64,000 bases of DNA. It comes from Antedon mediterranea. Taxonomy: Eukaryota; Echinodermata; Crinoidea; Comatulida; Antedonidae. The stretch is taken from assembly GCF_964355755.1 (NCBI RefSeq), contig NC_092677.1:10934601-10998600 (forward strand), given 5' to 3'. Position numbers and translations under genes: made by a program. Positions 14,901-27,600 of this stretch are shown one piece after another. Position 1 is the first letter of the stretch; each line of letters starts with the position of its first letter. The notes under the pieces are model-generated. The model was given only the letters and a program-made list of their open reading frames with translations. It ran no database searches and was not told where the DNA came from.

Positions 14901-15459
14901 GTACAGGAATTTTTTCAGGAAATGGAAAATTTTCGATCTTTTTATTTTTCGATAAAACTGGTTACTATAGCACAATTGACATGCGCAGAACCCATTATTC
15001 GACTCTGCGCATGTTTATTATGCTATAGTAACCATTTATGTCAAAAAATGAAAGGGTCGAAAATCGGCCATTTTTCGTAAATTTTCCTGTACTATAGTAC
15101 AGGGATTTTTTCAAGAAATGGCCAATTTTCGACCTTTTTATTTTTCGATAAAACTAGTTACTATAGCACAATTGACATGCGCAGAACCCATTATTCGACT
15201 CTGCGCATGTTTATTATACTATAGTAACCATTTATGTCAAAAGTGGTTACTATAGCACAATTGACATGCGCAGAACTCATTATTTGACTCTGCGCATGTT
15301 TATTAAGCTATAGTAACCATTTATGTCAAAAAATAAAAGGGTCGAAAATCGGGCATTTTTCGTAAATTTTCCTGTACTATAGTACAGGGATTTTTTCAAG
15401 AAATGGCCAATTTTCAACCTTTTATTTTTCGATAAAACTGGTTACTATAGCACAATTAT

Positions 15460-15682
15460 ACCAAATTTTGGATTTAAAAACAACATATAGAGGTGACATG
15501 CGCAGGAGTATATAGTAATACTGTGGGCTAGTGTTACCAGACAGTTCTGAAAATTTTACTTCGTTTTGATTTAGGTTTTTTTTTCTATCTTTATTGAGAT
15601 CCAGCCACTGGTATCAACAGCATTGTTTCAGTAATTTGCCTTTTGGATAGGCCTATTATACGCATAAAAAAACATGGCGGCC
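15460..15682. other. Satellite edge and DHRS1 3' flank
   Basis: This stretch lies between the satellite edge and the DHRS1 stop codon. It contains a stray ACATGCGCAG satellite fragment near 15496 and the DHRS1 polyadenylation signal. No other gene is seen. Confidence 0.7.
15590..15595 (-). promoter_or_regulatory. Polyadenylation signal of DHRS1
   Basis: AATAAA on the minus strand, 88 bases after the DHRS1 stop codon and before the satellite begins. Confidence 0.6.
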
Positions 15683-18600
15683 TCAAGGTCCTATTGCATT
15701 TGCTATTAATAATGACTTTGGAGCCATGACAAAACGTGGAATCCATTTAGCCAGTCGCCATTTTCCTATGTAGAGCATATTTGCCCGAAGACTTAATGGA
15801 TGCAGAGGTTTAATTCCATGGACATCAGTGAACTTAAACGTATCCGCTATATCTACAGTTGTATAAATTTCGCCGGTTTTATCCATGATATTTTGATCTA
15901 TATAAAGAGACAGTTAAATATCGTTTATAATTTGTTTGGTTAGATAATAACAATTATCATGTTTTTATTATTAATAACATGAACTTACACATAAACATGA
16001 ACTTATTCACAAATATCAAACATAAAATTAGACTCCCCGGCGTACTCAACGAATATTTGAGGAGTACTCAACTAATTTGAGGCGTACTCAACGAATATTT
16101 TGATAAACTTTCAATATCGAAGTGAGCCCTACTATTCCTATTGTATAAATCCCTTCATATTTAATTTACTAAAAACATTAATAATTTGTCTTATTTTAAG
16201 CAATATTGTTTGTAGTAATAATTCATTAATAAGAGGGTGAACATAAACATCGACAAAAATAATAAAGTGTCGATGCTTGGCTATACAATACACAGCCTTG
16301 TAATTTTGCCAAAAACTAGTTGAATTTTGACAATTTCGATAATTCTTTTTTAACACGAAATTATTATATACGAGTAACCTGAAAACTGTATCCAAATGAT
16401 TACTAAATACAATGAATATAATAGATTATTTCAAAAATATAAAAGTTTTACCTGTTACCAGATTCAGCACTGCTTTAGCTACGAACTGAGGAGTCTCACC
16501 TTGAGAAAGAGCCATTTCTTCCTGATAATAAGGACGTTGCAGTATTATAATAGGGAGGTTTCGCAACCTTACGAATACGATAACGAAAACGGATACGTCA
16601 CACATTTGTGAAACTTTTGATCCCCATTTCATATTCGTAAAGCGTATTCGTGTTGACGAATATCACCAGTCATATTCGTAACTACAAAACGAGTATAGGT
16701 TTTTATCTATTTTGCATTTGAATCAGGAATGATTCATGACTATAATATAATTATACCTTTATTGAAAGTAATTTACTAAAGTAATTTACTAAAATGCTAG
16801 GCCAATTTTGATATAGCCGTTTGCTGTTGGTGTTTCTACATCAGCTGGAGGTTTTACTACATTAGCGGTGGATTGTTCTACATTAACGGTTGTTTCGACA
16901 TTAGTTAGCGTTTTCTACATTAGCGGTTGTAACACGCCGCGCAAAGATAAATTGCATTTTAATATTATTGCGCATACATGTTAGAGAGTGAATTGTGGAA
17001 CGTGTGTTAGGTAAAACAACTTTTTAGATTTAAGCCACTGAAATGAAATATTTATTTTCAACCTAAAAGATGAATTTGAAAGCCAAGATTGAAATATTTA
17101 AAGTAAAGTTAAAGTAAACGTACTTCAAAGTTAAGTTTGTTTTGATTTACACACTCAAGAAGGAACTCGGTCTTGACTAAGCCAGGCAAAAGCGACAACA
17201 CAGCCACACCGTATTCTTTAAGTTCTCGTGAACAATCTTCTGTCATTCTATCGCACTGAAAATTAGATTAGTAAATTATCATAGAACAAACCAGACTACA
17301 GAGATATTAAACTATTGAATTTTATTTACAGCATGCGTAGGTCTTGTTGAGAAAAATTGAAGTTGAATAAAATTATAATGCCCGGTTTAAATACCAACAA
17401 CAGTTTATATCGAAATAAAAAAAATACGATTTTGTCATTTAGTGCCCTCCATACCTATCATAATAATTTGTACGACATACGGAAAAAACGATATACCTAC
17501 TGCCGCTTTATTGATTCCATATGCTGTGTTAAACAGTGCTTTGAATCCGGACATCGACGATACATTTATAATGACGCCTCTTCTTGCTGGAACCATCAAA
17601 GAAGCGGCTCGTCTCGAAGCTATATAGTAAGACCTTAACACAGAAAGGAATACTTAAGTGTAGGTGTGTGAATGCAGGTAATGTCTGTTGAATTTCAATG
17701 GTTCGTTAAGGGTTAGTTCACACTAGAAGCATTAAATTCGTGTCTAATTTTAGTATTTGTAGTCTTACGAGAATTCTAAAGTTCTATAAAAATCATACCT
17801 CATTCCTGCTTGACTGGCCATATCCCATAATTCCAATGAAGCTTGCCAAAATGGCTCATTTCGTTTTTCTTTCAAAACCTAATTGCAACATAGAATGATA
17901 CTTTATTCAGCATGCATTTTGCAAAATCAGTCGAAGAAAATGCGGATATGGAAACAAATTTCCTTCAAATCTCCTACGACAGATCCTTTAATTCCTTCTT
18001 CTAAGGCTTGGTTGCCAATAGCGACGGAACGTAACGCAACCGACGCAACGTAAGAAAATGCCATTCCGATAATTCTGTTTGCCCCCGCCTGCGTGAAATC
18101 AAATCTGCGATATTTGCAGCATTGTTGCGTCGTCGGTTTCCATTTGTGATTACGCAATACAGCACTTTGCGTCAATACGTCACTGCGTTGCGTTGCTAGT
18201 GGGAACCACGCTTCACAATTAATGACCTGTTGTATGGTTGCAGTAACTTTATATTGTACTACTTGCATTAAATATCTATGATATGGTCCCCAATAGGACG
18301 CAACGTAAGCGAGTATATAATAATAATCCATCGCTTGTGATTGGTCAAATTACTTGCATTTCATCCTAGTATTGTAAAATTCAACTACTGAAAGTTGTAA
18401 TAAAAGTATTTTATACTATAAGTTTTAGTGGGGAAACCAAGCTTTAACAACACTCAAGAAACATTACTACTTCAGTAACCACCGCAGTAAAAAATGATAA
18501 TGAATCTTACTGGTTCTCCAGAAAAGGCACAGTTGACAAGCACGTCCAGTTGACAGTACTTCTCGTCTCTTACTCTGTCAAACAGATGTTCCATATCATC

Positions 18601-21600
18601 AACCGAGGTGTGATCACATTCTACCGGTATGCATATTCCACCAGCAGCTTCGGCCTACAAAATGTTTTATTTCAGTCCAATGTATTTCAAAAATGCAAAC
18701 ATATTGAAGTGGAATTTGTTCAAGAATAACAATAATTAACGATTTTTTTATAAATTATAATAAAGGAAGTACTGTATAGATACTAAAATAAAATGATCCT
18801 AAAAATAAAAAACAAAGGAAACGAAAGAAGAAGCAAACTAAAACCATACAATTGATAGGTCTAATCGAAAAAAGTTTATTGATATTTCAAAGTAATTTAA
18901 ACAGAGCTGTATCGACACTACACTATAGAAAGCTATGTAATATTTTGATTATGGTTTTATCGACTCAATCTAAAAAATTTACTTTGTAAATTACAAAAAA
19001 TCGACAGTTTAGTGGTCCAGTCGAGTCACTTATACACACACAGTATAAACTAATTTCGTTCTGGACCAGTCGTTTTAATTCACTTGCCCAAGTTAAGACG
19101 ATTATTCAACCTGAAAGTTGTTTAAACCGCGTAAGCTTGCCTACTCATGATTCAACCAGAACAATTACTACACTTCCCTATATTAGAATATCGTAAATAC
19201 TGTTATAATTGTCAGTTGTTGATATTTGGTTCAAAGCGAGAAAGTAATTTTGATGGTCTGTTAAACACGTTTGCGTTACATCTTTCTAATTTCCGTGTGC
19301 GTTTCTTTACTCGACGAAAACACGCCGCTTTCTTTTCTACGGACGTATAGCGGTATTTTCGTAAGCAGTTTTCCATTTCATTTGTTTTAATGAAACAACA
19401 ACAACCGTCCGGGGAAACGTATAGTTTATTTCGTCTAGAAATCTCACCGTGTACCTGTATGACTTCAATCAACGTATCATCGTTGTGATAAACGTGCACT
19501 TCTTGTTCTCTTAATAAAACTAGAGTCTGATTTTTAGAATCGACAGTTACGGCGATCGGGTGCTGCTCACCAAAATCACCGAAACGTTTTATATCTAGGC
19601 AGCTATCTTTCATGTTTACTCTGAAAACAACTTTTGAGTCAGTATCACAAACGTACATAAACCCTTTCTCAGAAAAACATACATCCGACGGCCATTGTAG
19701 TGCTTCAGGAAGCGATAACCTCCTGTTTTCACCGCCGGTAACCGGATCCATAACATACACGCACTTGCTTTCTGTGTCGCTTACCAGTAACTCGTTTGTA
19801 ATTTTGTTGACGCATAATGCACTGGGAGACGCAATGCTCGTTACTCTGACGGAATACAACATCTTGTGCGTTTGTACGTCATAAACTTCTAAAACTTTCT
19901 TCAAAACGAATAAGACATAAAGTTTTAAATCTACGCTTGTTATTAATGAAACGTCTCTTGTTTGTACTTGAATATTTGAATGAAATCTTCCGGCTGCATC
20001 CAAGAGGACGACACGGTTATTTTGGGCGGTGTCGGCAACGATAATGCGGCCATCTTCTGTCACACATATATCGGATACTTTACCGAAGAACTCCGAGGAA
20101 GGTCCACCATCAAACTGCAAGTGGTCGCTGACGTCAACAGTTATTGACGAATATCTAAATGAAGCATTATTGACTTTAATATCCAAAGTGTGACAACCAA
20201 TAGTTGTAGGAAAGAATGATATAGTCCAGGAATTTCCGGTGAATGATACGTCACAAACTTGAGAGAAGCCATCGGGACTTTTGATGTTAGCGGAGAATGT
20301 TGGGATGTAATCCAGTTGTTTCTGAATGAATCCACAGCAATCCAGTGCGTAAACCATGACATCACACGTTCCGTCAACAAGGGCACCTCTAACATCAACC
20401 ATCAAACTCCCAACTTTGCATTCCAATACGAATTCTTTGAGCTTTCTCTCCGAAATGAATATTTTAAAAATACCATTAGATTCTGGAAAGAATGTTGCCA
20501 TTAGAGAACTTTTATTGTCAACAGACGTCAACTCAAATGGCATATTTACGTCTTCTGGTGAAGCTATCCTTATGGAAGTTTTAACTCCTGGAGTTTTTCC
20601 AAACTTCACAACATTCTCCACATATGCAAATGAGGTGCGCATTGCGCACTCTTTAACTGGAACCTTAAAATGTTTCACCTTTTCTTCTTCTTGATCTGAT
20701 ATAACTAATGTATACGGATCTAAGCTGCGAGGTGTAAATGTTACACTAGCTGCCATTTCGTGAAACTTACAAGTGCTAACTACTACATTCGTTTCGTCTG
20801 AATGAACACGAATGTCAAATTTTTTCAGATCCAAAGATTTGGTTCCAACAACTTCAAATTTAACTTGCGATTCTTTACCAAAGTAGGCATGTGAGGAAAT
20901 TAATATTACATCATAGCAATCGACATGACCCTGTAACGTGTGTGTCGTGTCTGAAAGGCGCGTGTATGGTACGCGTACTTTTATGGTATGTTCTCCAACG
21001 TTTAGCGGCAAGAAACAAATTGTGTACGTACCATTATGGTTATCAATAATTTTACATTTGTGCGATTCAGTGGTAGGTGTATGTACCTCGGCAGTGAATT
21101 TTATGCCGCCAAACTTACAAACATTTCTATCACGATCGAACGTCTTCAACTGAAGTTTACAAAGTTTACCAACAACCGCAGCCGTGCAGCCCTTTAATTC
21201 TGTCAGCGACGGAACAAATGAACAAAAGTTAATACTGCCAGCGATATTATTAACTTCATTAGTAAAGTCATCAAAACATTCTGAGTTCCAATTTATAATG
21301 TAATCTGTTGTTACAAATGGGCTACGTGAGCGTGATTGAGAACGTACCAATTGTTGATGGGTAGTCATTGTTTGTTTCTTAGTCGTTTCGTATTCGTCAT
21401 CAATAACATTGTGTATCTTTAAACGCGTTTTACTGACTTCGTCGCGTAAAGATTCCTTTCTTTTTTGTAAAACATCTATCAATTTATTAAATCGACCATT
21501 TATCATTTTTAAGGTTTCTTCACATTGATTGTTAACTTCATCTTTTTTCTTCTCTATTTTATAATATAAATCTTCTTTTGAAGTTTCCGAATTGCTATCA

Positions 21601-24600
21601 ATTTGGCGTATTTCTAGTTTCTTGTACGGTTTTTGTTCCTGACCTCCGACGTCACTTTCACCTGGAGGTGCTTCCAAGTGACCATTTGTTAACTGTTCAA
21701 CGTATTCGTCATCAGCAAAAGTTTCTTCACTTTGTTGGTTAACTTCATTTTTTTTATTCTGTATTTTGTGATGTACATCTTCTTTTGAAGTTTCCGAATT
21801 GCTATCAATTCGTCGTATTTCTAGTTTCTTGTGCGGTTTTTGTTTCAGACCTCCGACGTCACTTTCATCAGAAGGCGCTTTCACGGGGTCATTCGTTAAC
21901 TTTTTTTCAACATTTTTTTCACATTGTCGATTAACTCCATCTTTTTGCTTCTGTATCTTAAGATGTACATCTTCTTTCGAAGTTGCCGAAAAGCTATCAA
22001 ACCGCCGTATATCTAGTTTCTTGTACGGTTTTTGTTTCAGAGCTCTGACGTCACTTTCATCAGAAGGTGCTTTCATGTGACCACTATTCTGTTTAATGAA
22101 TTCGTCATTGGCAAAATTGTACAATGTGACATTATGACCAGAAGTATGACACTCCTTACACGATGAACATATCTTTTTGATGCAAGTGTCGCACCAGGCG
22201 ATGGCGTGGTTGTCGTGGCAGATGTTACATTTATTTATCCTGGGGTATTCAACTTGCCCAGGCTGGCTCTTTTGCGATGTGTTTACGCGATACATGATCA
22301 AATGTGCAACACACAACGCCTAAGCCCAAAACATCAGTAACTACTTGCCGGTAATAGCCTAGCTTTGGACATCATTTGTTGGCTTCTTATGTTGAGTAGA
22401 CATTCCGTATGTTATAAAGTACGGTGCAGTAAGACTAATGGTACAGTAAGTAGTAGTCCACGGGTTTCATTAAATGAATCCACGTTACAAAAAAATGTTA
22501 TGAAATAATGCTGTCGATATATAAAACTGTCCGAATTGGTAAGCTTACACCATAACGAAACACGAATGTTCTACTAGTGTTTTAGAATGGGCGAGACAAA
22601 TAATACACAATAGTTTGGACTATGAACTCAGATGATAAATGAACAACGTGTGAGGATGTTTGTCTTACGATAATAAAGCTTATACAATTAAACATTTAGG
22701 TTAAAACCCATTAATTCAAGATTACATTTTCTACCATAAAATATGTTATTTAAGAAAAAAAAAACATTTTTATTTTATTAAATATATTTTAAAACAAACA
22801 CAATTAAAAGTATTCGATATATTTACCAACAACAGAATAATGCCTAGACAGTTTGTGTCTAAAGCACTATAGCCTTCGCTATACAGATATGTTATTATTG
22901 ACGTAAATAGCTGTTTCACTCAAGAAAAATAGTTATTGTCATTGTTTATTTAATATAATTGTTATAATAGCACATCAATTTCAGATACACTGTACTGTAC
23001 ACTGTAATTGTGCATTTTAAATATTCAGTTGGTACAAACGTCCCAAGTTAGTTTGCAGCAACACTGCCTCATTTTATTATTATTTTATTATTAAAAATGG
23101 GGAAAACAATAATGTAATAATAACAACTTAGGTTACAGTATTAAACATGTTCTTCGCACACAACAACTCTATACCACTTTCGGTTGGTGGCTGAGTGCTA
23201 TTGCAATGTACAGTGTCAAACTATAATGTTTTGTCAATGTTTACATTAACTCTCTATTCTTCATTGTGGAGTAGACTCAAATCTAAACAACTTCGTGATT
23301 TTTTATCCTGGCCAGGAAACTGAAAAGGAAGACAGAGTAGAAGGCGACTCAATGAATCCGGACTTGAACTTGCACTTCTTGAGCTAACCACTAGTGACCC
23401 ATTTGAAGAGAACCGGCGCCCTCTTGGTCGACCACTTGTACGATGCGACGTCCTAATTTCTAGCGTTGATTTCTCAATCGAGCCATAATGATACTTCCTC
23501 AAACAATTCTCTTTCTCGTTGTTTTTGATAAAGTATCCATCTGGCATTAACTGCATCTTGCTTCTTCTGGATAGGGAACCTCTAGTTTTCAAAATTCCCA
23601 AAAGCTTGCAATCATTCCCGTAAAGACACATTTGCTGAGTGCGCAATAAAACCAGCAATCGGTTATCGTCATCTATAGCAACGGCGACCGGGTCTTTCAA
23701 CACATCCTCGCTTCCAACATTCTTGTTAACTTTAGCACCTCGTTTATTCATCACGAAAACTGTACCGGCATCCGTGTCGCAAACGTATAAGATACCCTTC
23801 TTATCAACGCACACGTCAGACGGCCATTTTAGAGGTGCGTCAAGAGGTGTGATACGATAATCTTCTTTAAAATTCTCTGGATCAATGACGAAAATACATT
23901 TCTTCTCAGTGTCACTAATTAGCAAGGTATTGTCGTACCTATCCAAGATCAGCGCACTAGGTGCGCCAATTCCATCCATGGACGTAGAAAATAAGCATTT
24001 ATGGGTCTGGATATCGTAAACTTCCATTATCTTCTTTATTATGCATAACACGTATATTTTAGTTCCAGAGTAGTTAATGGCAATTAATGAAACATCTCTT
24101 GTTTTTACTGGAATTGAAGAATGAAATCTAGAGTCAGGGTCCAATATCACAATGCGATTACTTTCAACTGTGTCTGCAATGTACGTGTCTCCGTCAACTG
24201 AAGTGCATATATCAGAAGCGATGCCGAAAAACTCCGAAGACGAACCTCCAAAGATCTCCACATGCTTATTGACTTCAATTTGTATTGGGGATTCTCTGAA
24301 GACAACGCCGTCGAGGAATAACATCATATGGTAGAAGCCGATTGACTTGGGAATGTACGAGATCTGCCAAGATCCGGTTTGCAATAAAATGTCACAGTTG
24401 ACAGTACATCCATCCAAATTTGACAGTTGAGCGGTTAGTTGAACATCTTCAATGGCGTCATTAAGTGGAAACCCTGAACAATCACAAGCATTAACGATAA
24501 CAGTACAGGTTCCGTTTACGACAGCACCTTTGACATCAACAAGCAATGAACCTACGTGAATGTTCGTACACAAAGCTAAATCATCGTCATCCTTGACTTG

Positions 24601-27600
24601 CAATTTCAAAATTCCTTTAGCTTCTGGAATGAATTTGTACGTCTGAATACCAATATCACCTCCCATATAAACAATCGGTACATCTTGTCCATCAACTGTT
24701 TCCATCTCTACTTTCATGTCAGCAATGTTTACATGTTCAAAAGTTATAGAACTTTCCAGGTTTGCGAAGATATGCTTATAAAGCATTGTTCCAATTGGTA
24801 GCCTGTAGCTGCCAATGACGTCACCGGTTGAAGACCGGATTAACAGTGTATGAGTGTCTTTGGAAAGTGGTACGAAGGATAACGATAGTGAATTCTGTTG
24901 TAGAGTACATTGTGTATCGAGAACAACGCCAGACGGTGACAGAATACATCCAGATAGTGATGAAAGTTCTGAAGAAGTATTGGTGTCATCTAAACGGAAC
25001 GATACCTGTGACTGGACATTGGCAAACGCTGGATGCGATGTAACAAGAATCCGAACGACATTAACTTCAACTTCCATACAATGCTGAGACTCCTCTCCAA
25101 CGCACATTGACACGGTGTATGCCCCGGCATGACATGGTAGAAAACGAACTTCATACGTGCCATCGTTGTTGTCAATGACGTCACAGTGTAATGCTCGTTC
25201 CTGTACATTACTGAACACACAAGCGCTGAATGTCATTCCGCCGAGTACGCAGTGAGTTCCATTAGGACTGAATGTGATCACCTTTAAACGGTAATTATAA
25301 CCAATACCACCAATGCCGTGTTCAACCTTGGTCTTATGCGGTGCCATGGATACCATCTTCAAGACTGCTGTCTGATCTACCTCTTCCATAATATCTTCCA
25401 TTTTGGCAGAGTTCCAAAGAAAAAAATAATCAGACGATAACAAATTTAAATCTGATTGAACGTTACACTCTGAATTCATTTGAGAATGCTCATTACTTTT
25501 GTTCATCCAGTTCTTTTCAATTAATTCGTACTCTTGTCTGATATCTTTTTCCAATTTAGTCTGATGTGTCACTACCTCTTGTAAAAGACACTCACGTCGT
25601 TCTCGTAATGTCGCTTGAAATTTTATAAAGAATTTGTTGATTTCATGAATAGTATCGTTAGCTTTTGTCGATATAATTTTGCATAGAGCTTCCATATGTT
25701 GCATTGATTGCACAACAGTGACATATTTTTCAGAAGATGATATTCTTGATACACGTTTTTTAAACATGTCTACCTCCTCTAACATGTCGACCTCTGACAT
25801 GTCGTCCTCTGACATGTCGTCCTCTGACATGTCGTCCTCTGACATGGTTACTTCTAACACGTCATCCTCCGAATTGACAAGGTCTAGTCCAGTTGAAACG
25901 TCATTCAATGTTTTTAGTTGTACATTGTCACTTACGTTATTGTCATCACCCTTTTTCTTATGAAAACGGGCACAAGCTTTATTTCTTGCGGCATATTCTT
26001 CTTCTGCCGTAGCACCAAACGTTGGTCTACGTGACGTCAAAGTGTCTGGTTGTTTCTTCCCTCTACGATTTACTTTACTGATGAAGGCGCCTCGTTTTCT
26101 TGGGTTATCTGTTCGGTAGACATCGGGTACAACATCGTTGTCGTTATTGTTATCAACATGGCTTCCCTGTTGCAGTTGAACTTCAGTCCGAGCATGATTT
26201 CTTGCGAGATATTCCTTTTCTGCCGTAGCACCAAATGTTGGTCGACGTGACGTCAAAGAAAGGGGAGGTTCATGCTTTGATGCATTACCAGAGTTCTTTA
26301 TCTTAGTAACTATTCCACGTTTACGATACATCCTTGAGAGTATTACTGTTCAGTACAAACTTAGACCTACTCGTATATTGTGGAATGATAGGCTACCGAC
26401 ATCGACACACTACGCTTTCCTTAACTCTACACAATCGCGGCACTTAGTAGGCTATACCATAAATAGTTTGACAGAAGTGTATGCCTATTGTCTATTAAAA
26501 GGTGGCAATACAGATCATCCGGTATCCTGCTTACCGGAAGGTCTTCACCTCGGGTAGGAAACGTATCAAATATTACGAAGTGTCAATGCCTGGCACTGGC
26601 CGCATGACATCATCATTTCCACGCGTGGTTTCTTTTATAGTCACTGTCATCTGATTTCTATCACATACGCCAAATTTAAATAATATGGCTATTATCTTTA
26701 TCTGATTTAATTTAAGAAATATTTGAACCGTAACAATGAAATAAGCTGATGGGGCAAGAACCCATATGACACCATACGATACCATATGACGCCTACGATA
26801 TCATAAAGCTCGGTTCAAAAAGCCTTTGTGGCATAAACGCGATGGATGTATCACTTAATATCAGTTTCATATAAATATTTTGGGTATTTTTTGTTAACTG
26901 TCCGGTTATTTCCCCGATCACTATTTAGAAATAGATTTATCACCAATGACTTGCAGAATTAATTACATAAGCAGGATATTCTAAAATATGGGACCTTAGA
27001 ATGCACAGCATTATGGAAATACGGAAAGATTAATCCCCGAATATAGCCGGTACATTCAAACTTACTTATTTTGTGATGATATATGTATATTTATGCTTGT
27101 TTAACCTAAATATGTTAATTTGTATATATAAATATTTGTACTACAAATGGAGAGAGGCATTATATACCAATAGATATTTGGTCCTCTCTCCTTCATCTTT
27201 TTTTTTTGTAATGTATTATACCATATGGACAATTGTCTGAAATAAAAAAGTTGAATTGAAAAATATTCGTTATGCCCAGGGGCGTCTAAATAATCGTTAT
27301 GCCCAGGGGAGTCTAATAAACGTTATATAGCCAGGGGCGCATAAACAATAGTCACGCCCAGGGGCGCCTAAATAATCGTTATGCCCAGGTATTAAGCGGT
27401 GGATCTCTCAGAGAATTTCATAAAGGGCTAGGGCCAACCTTATTAAGCTTACCTCTCTTACTGTGTTTTGGAGACATGGTACTAGAGTTTCATTTCCACC
27501 TTCAACTTTTAATGGACCTAGAATCAAACATATATACATGATATTAAAATCTAACCACATATTGTGAGCCGCAATGATTATACGATATCTTGAAGTGTTC

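Larger units (their letters stand above)
1..15459. repeat. Palindrome-based satellite array with higher-order repeats
   Basis: The whole stretch is tandem copies of one 72-bp palindromic module. It runs GTTACTATAGCA, a 6-base bulge, ACATGCGCAGA, a 14-base loop, TCTGCGCATGT, a 6-base bulge, then TGCTATAGTAAC, so the outer 12-bp and inner 11-bp arms pair. Modules are joined by a short linker (about 16 bp) or a long linker (about 125 bp). The long linker is itself a palindrome centred on the perfect 18-mer CCTGTACTATAGTACAGG, flanked by inverted GGTCGAAAAT/ATTTTCGACC and GGCCATTT/AAATGGCC arms. Short plus long gives 285-bp units; an extra short-linked module gives 373-bp units. I estimate on the order of 100 modules. 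The array continues past the left edge and ends at about 15459, where a module breaks off. The many short open frames inside are by-products of the repeat. Confidence 0.97.

Noticed and set aside
594-15080. Dozens of 60-91-codon open frames beginning MSKVVTIAQLTCAEP and variants
   Set aside because: They are the satellite unit read in one frame. They repeat with the satellite period, overlap in several frames and show no coding selection.
1-15459. CRISPR-like array of repeats and spacers
   Set aside because: The linkers are themselves repeated and related, units are far too long, and the DNA is eukaryotic.
17927-18331. 134-codon open frame on the minus strand
   Set aside because: It lies in DHRS1 intron 3 and runs through an inverted-repeat element that recurs at 63 kb; no protein family resemblance.
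23254-26331. Calling the filamin-NHL genes TRIM E3 ligases
   Set aside because: No RING cysteine/histidine pattern exists in either protein, and one also lacks a B-box.
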